Positions 10,501-19,387 of a stretch of 64,000 nt of DNA are shown in pieces. Location of the stretch: assembly GCA_002304345.1 (NCBI GenBank), contig NEUU01000001.1:186001-250000 (forward strand), read 5' to 3'. The first letter of the stretch is position 1. Every line of letters starts with the position of its first letter. The stretch comes from Verrucomicrobia bacterium Tous-C9LFEB (GTDB lineage Bacteria > Verrucomicrobiota > Verrucomicrobiia > Methylacidiphilales > UBA1321). Position numbers and translations under genes: made by a program. The notes beneath the pieces are model-generated. The model had not been told where the DNA came from. It worked only from the letters and a program-made list of their open reading frames with translations, and did not search any database.

Positions 10501-10609
10501 GGGGAGAGACGGTGGGGCTAAGAGCGATCTTTTCCTTCCAGAATAAGGAGTCAAAGGAGGCGACGAGTTTGGAGATGCGTTCGTGTGTCAGCGTCCGGTG
10601 TTTAAGCAT
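7577..10609 (-). CDS. alpha-mannosidase, glycoside hydrolase family 38
   Basis: A 1,010-residue class II alpha-mannosidase that should hydrolyse terminal alpha-mannosides by a zinc-dependent retaining mechanism. The GH38 catalytic domain begins near residue 238 with GHAHIDTAWLWP (zinc ligands H246 and D248) and continues with EFWNPDVFGYNGQLPQI, in which D358 is the expected nucleophile. The loop GWGDGGGGPTRH and the C-terminal beta-sandwich regions of the family follow. The N-terminal 230 residues form the beta-rich domain usual in bacterial long forms. No signal peptide is visible, so it probably acts in the cytoplasm on imported oligosaccharides. It is transcribed divergently from the AraC gene at 10677, with only a short spacer between their starts, which makes that regulator the likely controller. 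Confidence 0.93.
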   Translation of the reverse strand: MLKHRTLTHERISKLVASFDSLFWKEKIALSPTVSPRVSRISYAEAMRLKYTPVRAKQEFGPRFSTYWFKIQGVIPRAWRQGTVDLIFNTRSEGTIWLDGKPVQGLNPAGPIDWPLSNRIDFRLPSNVVRHGKFELAVEMSCNQLFGYAGHAEFRFEEASLALFDAEAWQLYHDLFVPWKMLDQRADKSKLNALEGFLLARLNDLCNVLDPEDRATWSKARPLLDAIYARKNGTAAVELSAIGHAHIDTAWLWPLAETRRKCIRSFSSALKYMDEYPEYKFSCSQAFQYQWMKDHAPSVYAGIQTAIKRGQWIPVGGTWIEPDCNTPSGESLVRQFFYGKRFFRGEFGWDCKEFWNPDVFGYNGQLPQIMKLSGIDYFLTQKLSWNQFNKPQHQNFIWKGIDGTGILTHFPPADTYNAMTDGNSVQSLQFSETNHQDLERTSEGLLLYGWGDGGGGPTRHMLEVLRRARDLQGLPRTQQRASLEFFKRLEKSLVDAPVIEGELYLEYHRATYTTQAANKRDNRASELALRRVELLGVLAAQAGLAYPAVEIERLWKIVLLNQFHDILPGSSITEVYQDSARDYAEVLASASKLETQSLQKLTRTKKDCFSAFNALGWSRRGLVRLQSPISGSQITHDNAHIAWVETPSLAASPLHSTTPQDAVQTRSSRDGFILENEKIIATFGRDGCLHRLLHKATNRETLPAGTTGNRFVLFDDRPVCFDAWDVDAFHLETRRELPGAIQARLIEHGPLRAGLEFSYRFDKTRLTQRIFLETGSGHLEFETEVDWQHRHKFLKVEFPVNVHAREAAYETAFGLVRRPTTFNNSLEMAQFEVPGHRWMDFSEPEFGAALFTDSKYGYACHGNVMRLSLLRGPTDPDPKADLGHHRFRYAFYPHAQGLIEAEVVRRAHEFNQPLLVVNGALPEESLFTVDSPHLILDTVKQAADSKAVIVRLYECHGARGVAQLRSSLPVRSAVRTNLLEEPLRKTAWKMQSTQLTFKPFEIITMKLTLS

Positions 10610-10676
10610 GCGGAGAGGATGCCGAATTGCCTTCTCCCTGTCTTGTCATGGACTGATGAAAAGGTACTCTGTATTG

Positions 10677-11531
10677 ATGTCCTACCGGAAACTGCATTTG
10701 AATGCGGACGCGAAACCGGGTGAGTTTGGCACGTATCGCCGGCACCTGAGTCGGAATACCGAGTTGAACGGAGTGCATGTGCACGACTTCATCGAACTGT
10801 TTTGGGTGGAGAAGGGGCCGGGGCTGCATTGGATTAATGGAGAGAAGCGCGTGGTGACGCCTGGAGTGTTGCAGTTGGTGCGGGCTGACGATGCGCACTT
10901 GCTCTACGCGCTCCCAGGAATTGACTTCGAATGGACCAATGTCGCGTTTTATCCGGCAAGCTGGCATGCCTTACGGCGACGGTATTTTTCCAATGGAGTC
11001 CGTTTCTTTGACGTGCGTTCAGTTTCGGGGCGGGAATTCCGGCTTTCGAAAGATCAGCAGGCCACATTACGCATGGCGGCGGTTGATTTGGCCCATGGTG
11101 CACGGGATCTGGCGGCATTTGAACGATTTCTCTTCAATGCCCTTGCATTGATTTCGAGTGTGGAGCGGGTGAGCTCAGATGTGCCGCTTTGGTTGCAGCA
11201 GCTCGATCAGGAATTGCGCCAGCAGGTGAATTTCTCGCGTGGAGTGGCGGTGGTGGTGGGGGAGGCGGGCCGTTGCGCCGAGCATGTGTGTCGTGAGTAC
11301 CGGAGGTATTTCGGACGTACTCCCACGGAGACGATGACGGTGGCTCGGATGGAGTATGCCTCGTCGCAGCTGGAGAATACGGAGATGAAAATTGTGGATC
11401 TGGCCTTGGAGGTGGGGCTGCAAAATCTGGGATATTTTTATCGCACCTTTGAGGCGCACTTTCGCTGTACGCCGCGGGAGTATCGGCGGCAACTCGCGCG
11501 CGCGCAGGGTGTGCGGCTTCCCCGGGAGTAA
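10677..11531 (+). CDS. AraC family transcriptional regulator
   Basis: A 284-residue regulator. The N-terminal cupin-like sensor shows HVHDFIELFWVEKGPGLHWI, and the C-terminal third holds two helix-turn-helix units, the second being VDLALEVGLQNLGYFYRTF followed by the family signature FRCTPREYRR. I chose the ATG at 10677 (MSYRKLHLN). The frame is open further upstream, but that extension overlaps the divergent GH38 gene and has no homology-like content; ATG 10656 is the nearest alternative. Back-to-back with the GH38 gene and tail-to-tail with the GH78 gene, it probably controls the mannosidase in response to a sugar ligand. Confidence 0.88.
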   Translation: MSYRKLHLNADAKPGEFGTYRRHLSRNTELNGVHVHDFIELFWVEKGPGLHWINGEKRVVTPGVLQLVRADDAHLLYALPGIDFEWTNVAFYPASWHALRRRYFSNGVRFFDVRSVSGREFRLSKDQQATLRMAAVDLAHGARDLAAFERFLFNALALISSVERVSSDVPLWLQQLDQELRQQVNFSRGVAVVVGEAGRCAEHVCREYRRYFGRTPTETMTVARMEYASSQLENTEMKIVDLALEVGLQNLGYFYRTFEAHFRCTPREYRRQLARAQGVRLPRE

Positions 11532-11537
11532 TCGAAG

Positions 11538-14285
11538 TCAGGCAATTTCAATGGGCATGTCGGAAGTCTTGGTGATGGGAGAGGGGGCCACGATTACCTG
11601 AATTTCAGAGGGCGCTTTATAATCAAAATGGACACTTCCATCGGGGTTTAATTTTTGGTGCATGGTAAGCAGGCCCCAGGGGGTGCAAACGCTGGCGTCC
11701 ACATATTCCAAGTCGAGGAGTCGGGGGATGATGCGTATTTTTTTCCAACCCGGCTCCAGAATTTCGAGGCCGAAGAATATCGAGGGTAACAGGTGGACGG
11801 GTGAGGCGGACCAGCCGTGGCAATGGCTGCGGGTGGGAAAAGGTTCCCCGTTGGTGAAGAGCATTTCCCAGCAGGTGGGGGAGTTGGCGTTGACCATGGG
11901 ACTCCAGAAGTCCCGGATTTTTTTGAGGACCGGTTCTGGCTGGCCTTCCTGCAGGAGTGCTTCCAACAGGAAGTGCATGGCGAAGGGGCTGCCGACCGTG
12001 ACTGTATTGGCGGGAGGGTGGAGGCAATTGTGCAGCGCGGCGCGCTTCCTGTCGGCATCGGGCAGTAGATTGAAAAGCAGGGCAAGGAATGAAGTGTGTT
12101 GCGATCTGATCGATCGGGGGCTTCCGTTTGGGGCGATGGCATCGGGGAAGCTGCGGGTAGCTTCCAACGAGCCGGCCAGGAGCATGCTGATGTGTAGTAC
12201 GGTGGGTTGATCCTGATCGAGGCCTGCCCAGTCGAAAAAATTCCAGGTGGGGGCGCTGAATAAGCCTTGTTGGGTGCAAATTTTGAGGGCTGTATCCAGG
12301 GTGCTTTCCACTGCTGGCCACAGTTCATGGAGAAGATCGGTTTTTCCTGTTTGCCAGTAAGCTTCCCAGACGGACATGATCCAGAGGGAACTATAGCCCG
12401 GCAGCAGAACATCCCAGCCACTAGGGCATTGACCGGCGACGAGTGGCAGGGTGCGCAGTGATCCGGCGGCTAGTCGCAGGCAGTGTTCCGTCAGGTCATA
12501 AGCGCCGAAGGTCAGGCTCGCACAGGGGCCTTCGATCCGGGCGTCTCCCACCCAGAAGACTTGCTCATACGATGGGCAGTCAGTGAACGTATCTTCCATG
12601 CAAAGTTGAAGCGTGCGCTGACTCATGCGGAAGATGCGATTGAGGTTCTCATCCGAACTTTGGAATGTGGCGCGCCGTGTCGGGGTGTAGATCGATTCCA
12701 CGACGCCGGGCCGATGAAGGGTAATGGGATCTCCACCGGGACGCAGGGTCAATAGTCCGTAGCGGAAGCCGCGGCGTTGGGCCGAAAGGAAGTGTGAACG
12801 CCCCTTTGTGCCTTTGAGGCGAAGGGCGTTGCGGTAAGACTTGGCCTCATTGTGGAGATATTGAATGGTGCAACCTGTCGGGGTGAGGTGGCAGTGTTCG
12901 AAGAAATAGCCATCCAGAATGAAGTCAGATTTTGCTTCGATTTCCGTCTGAAAGAAGCCATTGGTCATATCCTCGAGATCGAGTAGCACCCGCTCTCCCG
13001 GTTGCAGGGTCAGGGAGTTCGCCAGTGAGGAGGGATTGGTTTCGGAGGAGGCAATTTCTTCGTCGGTGCGGACGCAGAAATAGACGTCTTCCGGCGCAAA
13101 ATGAGTGGCGGGTATGGGGTGAGCCTCGTGTCCGCAGAAACGCAGGAAATCTGCGGCGCAGGTTTGACTGGCCAGGGATTCGACGCCCGCCGCGACGCAG
13201 GAGCGTGTTTGGTCGAAGGCGTCGACGGACTCGTCGATTTTTCCATCGCGCGTAATCCGGCAGTTGGTATCCCGGTCTGCGCGCCACATCGGTCCGGTGG
13301 AAATCCACGGCGAGAGTCCATCGTCGAGGGGCGACGACCAGGTGAGTTCCTGATTTTCGACACAGCCGAGCGTCAACTCGGTAATGTGGTCGTAGCGATC
13401 ACAGATGGCCAGGCTCAACCAGTGTTCTCCAGCCTCGAGAGTGGTCGTGTATCGCTTCAAATCCTGCTGCACTGTGTGCGATACAGGACGGCCATTCAAC
13501 GAGAGAGAGTACACGGGGCCCAAGGCGAGAAAGGTGATGGTCATGGCGTGCGGTACGGTGAGGCATGTGCCGAGGACTCCGGCAAAACCATGAACGTTTA
13601 TGCTGCGTGGGAATGGACTGAGATGCTCGCGAATATGAAAGGTCCAGGATGGCGGGACGGATTGGATGGAGGATCGGCGCAGGAGTGTGGGGAAGGGACG
13701 TTTGGTGGCGCCAAGTAGTTTTGTGTCGCGCGCTTGCAGGGAAAGATCCGTGTTGTTCTTGGCGGCAAGGGTGGCGCGGCGTGGCGTGAATGGTGCAATG
13801 GTCAGATCTACCTGTTCTACGAAACCCAGCTGACAACAGATGCGCGGTGTGTTGGTGCTGTGTGAGGCGACGCGGCTTGCCAGCCAGGTTTCATCCGAGA
13901 TGAGCAGGCTTTTGCGATCGTCCCGGCGCAGTCCCACAAGCAGTCCCGGCTGGCTGCGAATCGACTGGAACGTATCCACGCCAAAGGAGGTGACTTCCAC
14001 CTGTAGCCGGTTTGTACCTTCCGTCAGGAGATGGCCGATGGGATGGCTGTCAAAAAAGGGGGCATCGGCGTAGCTGCGGGCCGGGCCGTCATTAATCCAG
14101 GTGCCGTTCACCCAAAGTCGGTAGCGGGAATCGGCTGTGATATCGAGAATGAGCGAGTCGCACTCGCCAGCGGGTTTGGAGAATTCCCGCTCAAAGCGAA
14201 AGCGGGCATTGGTTTCGCCCGGGAGCCATTCATCGGACCAGATCCAGAGGGCGGTGGGGTGAGGCCAAGAAAGTAAGGGGGACAT
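11538..14285 (-). CDS. alpha-L-rhamnosidase, glycoside hydrolase family 78
   Basis: A 915-residue enzyme expected to release terminal alpha-L-rhamnose by inversion. Residues 1-540 are beta-sandwich domains (for example LDITADSRYRLWVNGTWIN, the accessory sugar-binding fold of GH78). The (alpha/alpha)6 catalytic domain starts near 545. The family motif is DCPSYEQVFWVGDARIE at 569-585: D569 and the acid-region residues E574 and D581 match the D-C-P-x-x-E-x-x-x-W-x-G-D pattern of bacterial rhamnosidases. There is no signal peptide, so a cytoplasmic location is likely. It is divergent from the GntR/LacI-type regulator at 14354; the shared spacer holds a candidate operator (14347-14361). Confidence 0.92.
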   Translation of the reverse strand: MSPLLSWPHPTALWIWSDEWLPGETNARFRFEREFSKPAGECDSLILDITADSRYRLWVNGTWINDGPARSYADAPFFDSHPIGHLLTEGTNRLQVEVTSFGVDTFQSIRSQPGLLVGLRRDDRKSLLISDETWLASRVASHSTNTPRICCQLGFVEQVDLTIAPFTPRRATLAAKNNTDLSLQARDTKLLGATKRPFPTLLRRSSIQSVPPSWTFHIREHLSPFPRSINVHGFAGVLGTCLTVPHAMTITFLALGPVYSLSLNGRPVSHTVQQDLKRYTTTLEAGEHWLSLAICDRYDHITELTLGCVENQELTWSSPLDDGLSPWISTGPMWRADRDTNCRITRDGKIDESVDAFDQTRSCVAAGVESLASQTCAADFLRFCGHEAHPIPATHFAPEDVYFCVRTDEEIASSETNPSSLANSLTLQPGERVLLDLEDMTNGFFQTEIEAKSDFILDGYFFEHCHLTPTGCTIQYLHNEAKSYRNALRLKGTKGRSHFLSAQRRGFRYGLLTLRPGGDPITLHRPGVVESIYTPTRRATFQSSDENLNRIFRMSQRTLQLCMEDTFTDCPSYEQVFWVGDARIEGPCASLTFGAYDLTEHCLRLAAGSLRTLPLVAGQCPSGWDVLLPGYSSLWIMSVWEAYWQTGKTDLLHELWPAVESTLDTALKICTQQGLFSAPTWNFFDWAGLDQDQPTVLHISMLLAGSLEATRSFPDAIAPNGSPRSIRSQHTSFLALLFNLLPDADRKRAALHNCLHPPANTVTVGSPFAMHFLLEALLQEGQPEPVLKKIRDFWSPMVNANSPTCWEMLFTNGEPFPTRSHCHGWSASPVHLLPSIFFGLEILEPGWKKIRIIPRLLDLEYVDASVCTPWGLLTMHQKLNPDGSVHFDYKAPSEIQVIVAPSPITKTSDMPIEIA

Positions 14286-14330
14286 AGGTATAAAGGGGAG
14301 GGATATTCGTCAAGATAGCGAAAATTACTA

Positions 14331-14361
14331 TTGACACAACAATAAATATATATATGTTTGC
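14331..14361. promoter_or_regulatory. divergent promoter region with GCAAACATATATATA motif
   Basis: On the plus strand TTGACA (14331-14336) and TATGTT (14353-14358) are 16 bp apart, a plausible sigma-70 promoter for the regulator; it would favour the start at 14372. On the minus strand GCAAACATATATATA (14361-14347) lies a few bases upstream of TTGTGT-16-TATCTT, a weaker promoter candidate for the GH78 gene. The same 15-mer lies upstream of the pseudopilin gene at 21710. Confidence 0.45.
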
Positions 14362-15496
14362 CCTACAACAAATGAGCTTAGTCCACGGTAAATTTACTTT
14401 GAATCGGGATTCTTCCCTGCCGATCCACCGGCAGGTGGAGAATTGGCTACGTGAACAGATCAAGTCCGGAGCGCTGCCTCCTGGTAGCATGCTTCCGCCG
14501 CGCAAGGAATTGTGCGACATGCTCGGGGGGATTAATCACCTCACCGTGCGGCAGGCGATGAGCAGCCTAGTACGCGAGGGGTTGCTCTTTTCGGTGCAGG
14601 GGCGTGGCACGTTCGTTGCTGATGAAAAGAAGAAAACGTTGCGTGTGGCGCTGGTTCTTCCGAATCTGGAAGACGAATTCACGCGGGTGATTGCCGATGC
14701 GGTTCAGGAATATTTCGAGCAGCAGGGAGTGGAGGAGGGTGGAGAGCCGCGCATTCGGTCGGTTATTTTCGATTCGCGGCGCGATGCGCAAAAAGAAATT
14801 GATAACATCGTTCATCTCGAGGATCTGCCTCTGGATGGGGCGATCATTCTGCCTGTATCGTTCGGCGTTATGGTGGAGCATCTGGCCCGCCTGAAGGCCG
14901 ACCGCTTTCCGGTGGCCTTGCTGGGGCAGGTGCCGGGCATTCAATTTAATTCCGTGACTTCGGACGACTACGATGGCGGCTATAAGATTGCCGAGCACTT
15001 GCTGAAAAAGGGGCGCAAACGGCTCGCCTGGATCGGCAATAAAGGCGGTTCCTTCTCCCTCGCGCCGCGTTTCGAGGGTTACCGCGATGCGATTAGCGAT
15101 CAAGGCTTGGTCTACGACAAGTCGCTGGTCTGTGACTTGCAATTGCCCACGCCGCAATCGCCCTACGAGGGAGCCGTGCATGCAGCGGTGGTGGAGTTGA
15201 TGAAGCGGGATTCCCGGCCTGACGCCATTGTGTGTAGTAATGACTTGGAGGCTTTTGTCTGCCTGGAGTCGCTGCAAGGCCTCGGGATTAAAGTGCCGCA
15301 GGAGGTTTCGGTGACGGGCTTTGACGGCTTGCGCCATGCCCAGCATTGTCGTCCGGCGCTGACGACGATTCAGACTCCGATGCGGCAGCTCGGTTGCGAG
15401 GCGGCTAAGCTCATCCTAGCCGCGATGGAAAATCCCGAAGCGCCGGCGCGAAATGTGACGTTGCCGGTGTCTCTGGTTGTTCGTGAGAGCGCGTGA
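14354..15496 (+). CDS. GntR/LacI hybrid transcriptional regulator
   Basis: About 380 residues. The N-terminal winged helix of the GntR type spans roughly residues 20-85 (PIHRQVENWLREQIKSGAL, LTVRQAMSSLVREGLL, then GRGTFV in the wing). It is joined to a periplasmic-binding-protein-like sugar sensor domain of the LacI type (LRVALVLPNLEDEFTRVI, later PDAIVCSNDLEAFVCLESL and SVTGFDGL). Such hybrids respond to sugars released by neighbouring hydrolases. ATG 14372 (MSLVHGKF) is an equally good start and fits the promoter better. It is divergent from the GH78 gene and upstream of the esterase and PEP-CTERM genes. Confidence 0.88.
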   Translation: MFALQQMSLVHGKFTLNRDSSLPIHRQVENWLREQIKSGALPPGSMLPPRKELCDMLGGINHLTVRQAMSSLVREGLLFSVQGRGTFVADEKKKTLRVALVLPNLEDEFTRVIADAVQEYFEQQGVEEGGEPRIRSVIFDSRRDAQKEIDNIVHLEDLPLDGAIILPVSFGVMVEHLARLKADRFPVALLGQVPGIQFNSVTSDDYDGGYKIAEHLLKKGRKRLAWIGNKGGSFSLAPRFEGYRDAISDQGLVYDKSLVCDLQLPTPQSPYEGAVHAAVVELMKRDSRPDAIVCSNDLEAFVCLESLQGLGIKVPQEVSVTGFDGLRHAQHCRPALTTIQTPMRQLGCEAAKLILAAMENPEAPARNVTLPVSLVVRESA

Positions 15497-15549
15497 TTGC
15501 CCTTGCTGTTTTTGTCCATCAACAGAACTCAACTTGAAAGTGTTATCGC

Positions 15550-16545
15550 ATGAAATGCTTTATTAAAAGTAATGTCCGTTTCCTCGTCTTGATCATCGCC
15601 CTGGTTTTTCTGAGTCGAATGGCCGGTGGCGCAGCGCCCGTCAATATTCCCGGTTTGCCCACCGATATTTGGGTGGTGCAGAACATGGTCTACAAGACGG
15701 TCGCGGGCCTGGAGCTCAAGATGGATATCTATTTGCCGCAGGATTATGTCCAGCCTCCGCCCGGTACGGAGAATAACCAGTATCCAGTCGTCATCAATAT
15801 TCACGGAGGTGGTTTTGAGGCCGGGGATAAAACCGCCATCTCTCAGCAGCTGGATCTGGCGATCAATCTCGTGCGGGCCAAGGTGGTGGTCGTCAGTATT
15901 GATTATCGTTTGAGCACGCCCACTCAGGCCACCTATCCGCAGGCGGTGCAGGATTGTCGCGATGCGCTGCGGTGGGTGGTGAAGTACGGTCCTGGCTACC
16001 GGATCGATACGAATCGAATCGCATTGGTGGGGCAGTCCGCCGGGGCGACTCTTGCCGCGCTGACGGGTCTGGCTCCTGACTCGATGTACAAGGAGAATCC
16101 TGATGTGGCCTCTACCCCGATCAAGGTGAAGTGCCTGGTTCTGTGGTGTGGGGGCTACGATTTCACGAATGCGGCGGAAGCCAATCTCAACGAGAATCTG
16201 AAGCAATGGATCGGTGGCTCTCCTTACAACGCGACGTATGCACCCAAATATACTGAGGCGAGCGCCATCAATTACGTCACCGTAAATTCACCGCCCATGC
16301 TCATGGTGCATGGTACCACCGATTACGTGGCTCCTTACGAGCAATCGGAAGCGCTGTGGAAGCACATCAAATATGACATTGGCGGCAACGTGGCGGAGGG
16401 CAGCCAGATGCTTCAGGTCTACAAGGGCAATCACATGTTCGACCCGACCATCATCCAGGACCAGTTCCCGGTTTTTGGAAATCCGACTCGACTGCAGATT
16501 GACGAGATCACCCTGAAATTCATCAAGGATCATCTCAATAACTAA
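15550..16545 (+). CDS. secreted carbohydrate esterase, alpha/beta hydrolase fold
   Basis: A 331-residue exported hydrolase. A signal peptide covers about residues 1-27 (FLVLIIALVFLSRMAGGAA). The fold signatures are NIHGGGFEAGD (oxyanion-hole HGGG), GQSAGAT (nucleophile serine elbow), MVHGTTDYVAP (acid Asp) and GNHMFDP (catalytic His). This arrangement is typical of the acetyl or feruloyl esterases found in polysaccharide loci of Bacteroidota and Verrucomicrobiota; the exact ester bond cannot be told from sequence. It is followed closely by a PEP-CTERM protein gene and is probably in the same transcription unit. A second, divergent copy of this fold is encoded at 22469. Confidence 0.87.
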   Translation: MKCFIKSNVRFLVLIIALVFLSRMAGGAAPVNIPGLPTDIWVVQNMVYKTVAGLELKMDIYLPQDYVQPPPGTENNQYPVVINIHGGGFEAGDKTAISQQLDLAINLVRAKVVVVSIDYRLSTPTQATYPQAVQDCRDALRWVVKYGPGYRIDTNRIALVGQSAGATLAALTGLAPDSMYKENPDVASTPIKVKCLVLWCGGYDFTNAAEANLNENLKQWIGGSPYNATYAPKYTEASAINYVTVNSPPMLMVHGTTDYVAPYEQSEALWKHIKYDIGGNVAEGSQMLQVYKGNHMFDPTIIQDQFPVFGNPTRLQIDEITLKFIKDHLNN

Positions 16546-16588
16546 ATCGTCACGACAAACAACCGCAACCACTCCACTGGTAAAAAGC

Positions 16589-18046
16589 ATGAAAACAATG
16601 ATGGGATCACTTGCACGCTGCACTCACACAGGATCGCGTCTGTTCCTTTACGTCGCGCTGGCGACAGGCCTGACAGTTCCAGTCCTGCAGGCCCAAACGG
16701 TTTGGTACGGGCCGAATGGGGATTGGTTTGCGGGTGGCAATTGGAGTAGTGATGTTCCCGATTCCAGCGATACCGCCACGGTTGCTGGAGGTGCGGGGGT
16801 GGTTTCGATCACCACGGCTGGAGCGGTAGCCGATCGGTTGATGATCGATGGCGCCGGAGTCACGCTGGATGGGGCGGGTACGTTGACGGTCAGCAATAAT
16901 TCTGGCGCGGATGCCTTGGTGCTCAATGGTCCGGGAAGTGCCTTTGTCGTTTCGGGCGGGGCCCAGGTAAACAACACTACGTTGCGCGTGGCGCAATACA
17001 CGGCGGGTCAGACAAGTTCTGTCACGGTGAGCGGAACGGGATCGAGTTTGATTAATACGGCGGATACGACCATCGGCGGAGCGGGCAATGGCTTGCTGCA
17101 TATTAATAATGGAGGATCTGTCACCGTGGGCACAAGCGGTACGATTCTGACCTGGGTGGGTAATGCGGCCGGTTCCTATGGCGCGATCAACGTGACCGGA
17201 GCCGGTTCTTCTTTTCACTCGGCCTATGCTATTGTGCTGGGCGCTTCCGGCACGGGTGAGATGACGATTGCGGACGGGGCTTCGGTGACCGTCGATAGTG
17301 TCAAGACAGTGGTCATTGGCAACGGTGCCGGATCGAGCGGACGTTTGACGATTGGAGCGGGCGGTGCGGCGGGAACGCTGAATGCCGATTATGTTTCCTT
17401 CCGGCTTGGGACGACAAAGGAATTGGTTTTCAATCATAATGAGACTTCGTATTCGTTCGGCACGGCGGTGACATCGACGGCGGCGGGCGGGAAAATCATT
17501 CAACAGGGAACTGGTAAAACGGTGCTCACGGCGGCAGGTAATAATTTTGATGGTACGGTTCAGATTGATGCGGGCACACTGGCAATCACGAGCGATTTGG
17601 CGAATGCGGTTGTCTCTGTGAATGTCGGTGGAACGTTCAGCCCCGGCGACTTGTCAGTGGAGTCCCGCACAATCGAGGGCCTGAGTCTGGATGGCGGCAC
17701 GGTGCGCTTTGATCTGGGCGCGGGTTTGACCTCCGACTTGATCACCATTGGCTCGGGCACGGCGGCTTTAAATGCGTCCACCCAGTTCTTCTTTGCCGAT
17801 GCCGGTTACGATACGGATGGCGTTTATACGTTGCTGAGCGGCGCGGGGGTATTGGGGTTTGACACCGGGCTGCTGAGCTATGATTCGGATATTGCCGGTC
17901 TCACCGGAGCGTTCTCCATTGTGGGGAATGACTTGGTCTTTACGGCCACGGTTGTTCCGGAGCCCGGTTCGGCTTTATTGATGATCGCGGGCCTCCTGGG
18001 GCTTGGCCTGGTGCGTTGCCGCGCACGGGCTGGGATTTTGGCGTAA
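16589..18046 (+). CDS. PEP-CTERM protein with autotransporter-like beta-helix repeats
   Basis: A 485-residue secreted protein. A signal peptide ends near ALATGLTVPVLQAQ. The body is made of short Gly/Ser/Thr/Asn-rich strands (WYGPNGDWFAGGNWSSDVP opening, then repeated GAGVTLDGAGTLTVSNN-type turns) as in autotransporter-associated beta-helix repeats. The C-terminus is a canonical sorting signal: VPEPGSALLMIAGLLGLGL followed by basic residues. The protein would be exported, processed by an exosortase and held at the cell surface or in the extracellular matrix. Its binding partner is unknown. It lies between an esterase and a GH63-like hydrolase on the same strand. Confidence 0.87.
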   Translation: MKTMMGSLARCTHTGSRLFLYVALATGLTVPVLQAQTVWYGPNGDWFAGGNWSSDVPDSSDTATVAGGAGVVSITTAGAVADRLMIDGAGVTLDGAGTLTVSNNSGADALVLNGPGSAFVVSGGAQVNNTTLRVAQYTAGQTSSVTVSGTGSSLINTADTTIGGAGNGLLHINNGGSVTVGTSGTILTWVGNAAGSYGAINVTGAGSSFHSAYAIVLGASGTGEMTIADGASVTVDSVKTVVIGNGAGSSGRLTIGAGGAAGTLNADYVSFRLGTTKELVFNHNETSYSFGTAVTSTAAGGKIIQQGTGKTVLTAAGNNFDGTVQIDAGTLAITSDLANAVVSVNVGGTFSPGDLSVESRTIEGLSLDGGTVRFDLGAGLTSDLITIGSGTAALNASTQFFFADAGYDTDGVYTLLSGAGVLGFDTGLLSYDSDIAGLTGAFSIVGNDLVFTATVVPEPGSALLMIAGLLGLGLVRCRARAGILA

Positions 18047-18082
18047 TCACATCGCGGTAGCATCGAAGCCGAGTTCTGTCGC

Positions 18083-19315
18083 TTGAAACTGGAATCCATC
18101 GCCTCAGCCTCGTCCCGGGATGTGGACGAATGTCTCGATTCAATCCTGCGGGAAAAACGCGGGGAAGTATTGCGGGCGGCTTCCGGCCGCTTGAAACATC
18201 CGTATTTGGTTCCGGGCGGTTCCTACGAGCAGGCTTGGGATTGGGATAGTTATTTCATTGCGGTGGCGTTGGCGGACTGGGAACCGGCATGGCCGCATAT
18301 TCGTGGCACGGTCGAGAATTTTTTTGCCGATATGCGCGAGGATGGCCGTGCCCCGCGCTGGTTGCATCCTTCGGATTCCTTCTGGGATTCCACCTGTGCG
18401 GGTGTTGGTTTTTCACGCGATCTGGCCAAGCCGTTTCTGGCGCAAACCGCTTTGGTTTACAGTCAGGCCACGGGATCGAGTCAATGGTTTCAGCCGTATC
18501 TGGAAAAGGAAAGGCTCTTTCTGGATCGTTGGGGCGCGGACCGTGGTGAGAACGGATTGCATGTCTGGGCGAATGGTTTGGAATCGGGTGGAGACAATCA
18601 CCCTGATGTATTTGGTTGGCCGGATATGTCTGTGGAGGGCGTGGATCTTGCGGTTTTTCTGATCCGGGAGCATCTGGCGGCTTCGCTCTTGGCCAAGTCC
18701 TGTGGGAATTTTTCGCTGTTCCAGTTTTTCCTGGGGCGGGCCCGGTTTTTGTCGCACCAGATGCAGGAGCACCTTTTTAGCGAGAGTGAAGGGAAATTCC
18801 GCAACCGCTTCCGTCCTACGGGGAGGTTCATCCGGATCGATACCCAGACACAGTTTTATCCTTTTTGTCTCGGGCGTTTCCTGGATTTACCTGTAGATCT
18901 GTCGCGGGAGATTCTTTGGCGAAAGCTCTGCGATACGCAAACGTTCTGGAGCCCGCACGGTGTCCGTTCCACCAGCCGCCGCGACCCGGTTTTCAATAAC
19001 CTCAACGGCTCTTGTCCCTCGAACTGGCAGGGGCCCGTGTGGATTGTGGGCAACGCCATTCATCTGAACAGCTTGATCCATGTGGGGCTTCACGAGCAGG
19101 CGCAGGAGCTGGCAACTCATGTGCAGCGTCTCCTGCTGCGGGACTTGCTCTCTCGCCAGAAAATGTCGGAGTGCTACCACAGCGAAACGGGAGAGCCTTT
19201 GGCGGAGAATGGATTTCTGAGTTGGAATTTGCTCGCCCGGCAGTTTACGCAAGACGTGAGGCGTGGGCAGGGACGATTGATGTTGCCTGATCTCGAATCG
19301 TTTTCTTTGGGATAA
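18083..19315 (+). CDS. GH63/GH37-like (alpha/alpha)6-barrel glycosidase
   Basis: About 410 residues, cytoplasmic by the lack of a signal peptide. Family features are WDWDSYFIAVAL near the N-terminus, NGLESGGDNHPD in the middle (the Asp of this loop is the usual general acid in trehalase-like and mannosylglycerate-hydrolase-like enzymes), NWQGPVWIVGNAI and CYHSETGEPL near the C-terminus, where a Glu acts as base. These place it among inverting GH63/GH37-type enzymes acting on small alpha-glucosides or alpha-mannosides; the substrate is uncertain. The frame starts with TTG at 18083, 37 bases after the PEP-CTERM stop, and no strong ribosome binding site is visible, so the true start could be a few codons downstream. 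Confidence 0.8.
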   Translation: MKLESIASASSRDVDECLDSILREKRGEVLRAASGRLKHPYLVPGGSYEQAWDWDSYFIAVALADWEPAWPHIRGTVENFFADMREDGRAPRWLHPSDSFWDSTCAGVGFSRDLAKPFLAQTALVYSQATGSSQWFQPYLEKERLFLDRWGADRGENGLHVWANGLESGGDNHPDVFGWPDMSVEGVDLAVFLIREHLAASLLAKSCGNFSLFQFFLGRARFLSHQMQEHLFSESEGKFRNRFRPTGRFIRIDTQTQFYPFCLGRFLDLPVDLSREILWRKLCDTQTFWSPHGVRSTSRRDPVFNNLNGSCPSNWQGPVWIVGNAIHLNSLIHVGLHEQAQELATHVQRLLLRDLLSRQKMSECYHSETGEPLAENGFLSWNLLARQFTQDVRRGQGRLMLPDLESFSLG

Positions 19316-19342
19316 AAGCCATCGCTTGCCTTCGACGTGATT

Positions 19343-19376
19343 TCCGGGCGTTGGGTGCAAGGTGCCAACGCCCGGA
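19343..19376. terminator. strong hairpin between convergent genes
   Basis: TCCGGGCGTTGG (19343-19354) pairs perfectly with CCAACGCCCGGA (19365-19376) around a 10-base loop. It sits between the 3' ends of the rightward GH63-like gene and the leftward DUF5648 gene, where a bidirectional terminator is expected. There is no T-run on either side, so termination would be of the hairpin-only kind. Confidence 0.6.
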
Positions 19377-19387
19377 GATGGTCGTGG

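Noticed and set aside
16607-17503. 298-codon minus-strand frame opposite the PEP-CTERM gene
   Set aside because: Arg/Ser-rich translation typical of antisense to a Gly/Thr-rich repeat gene.
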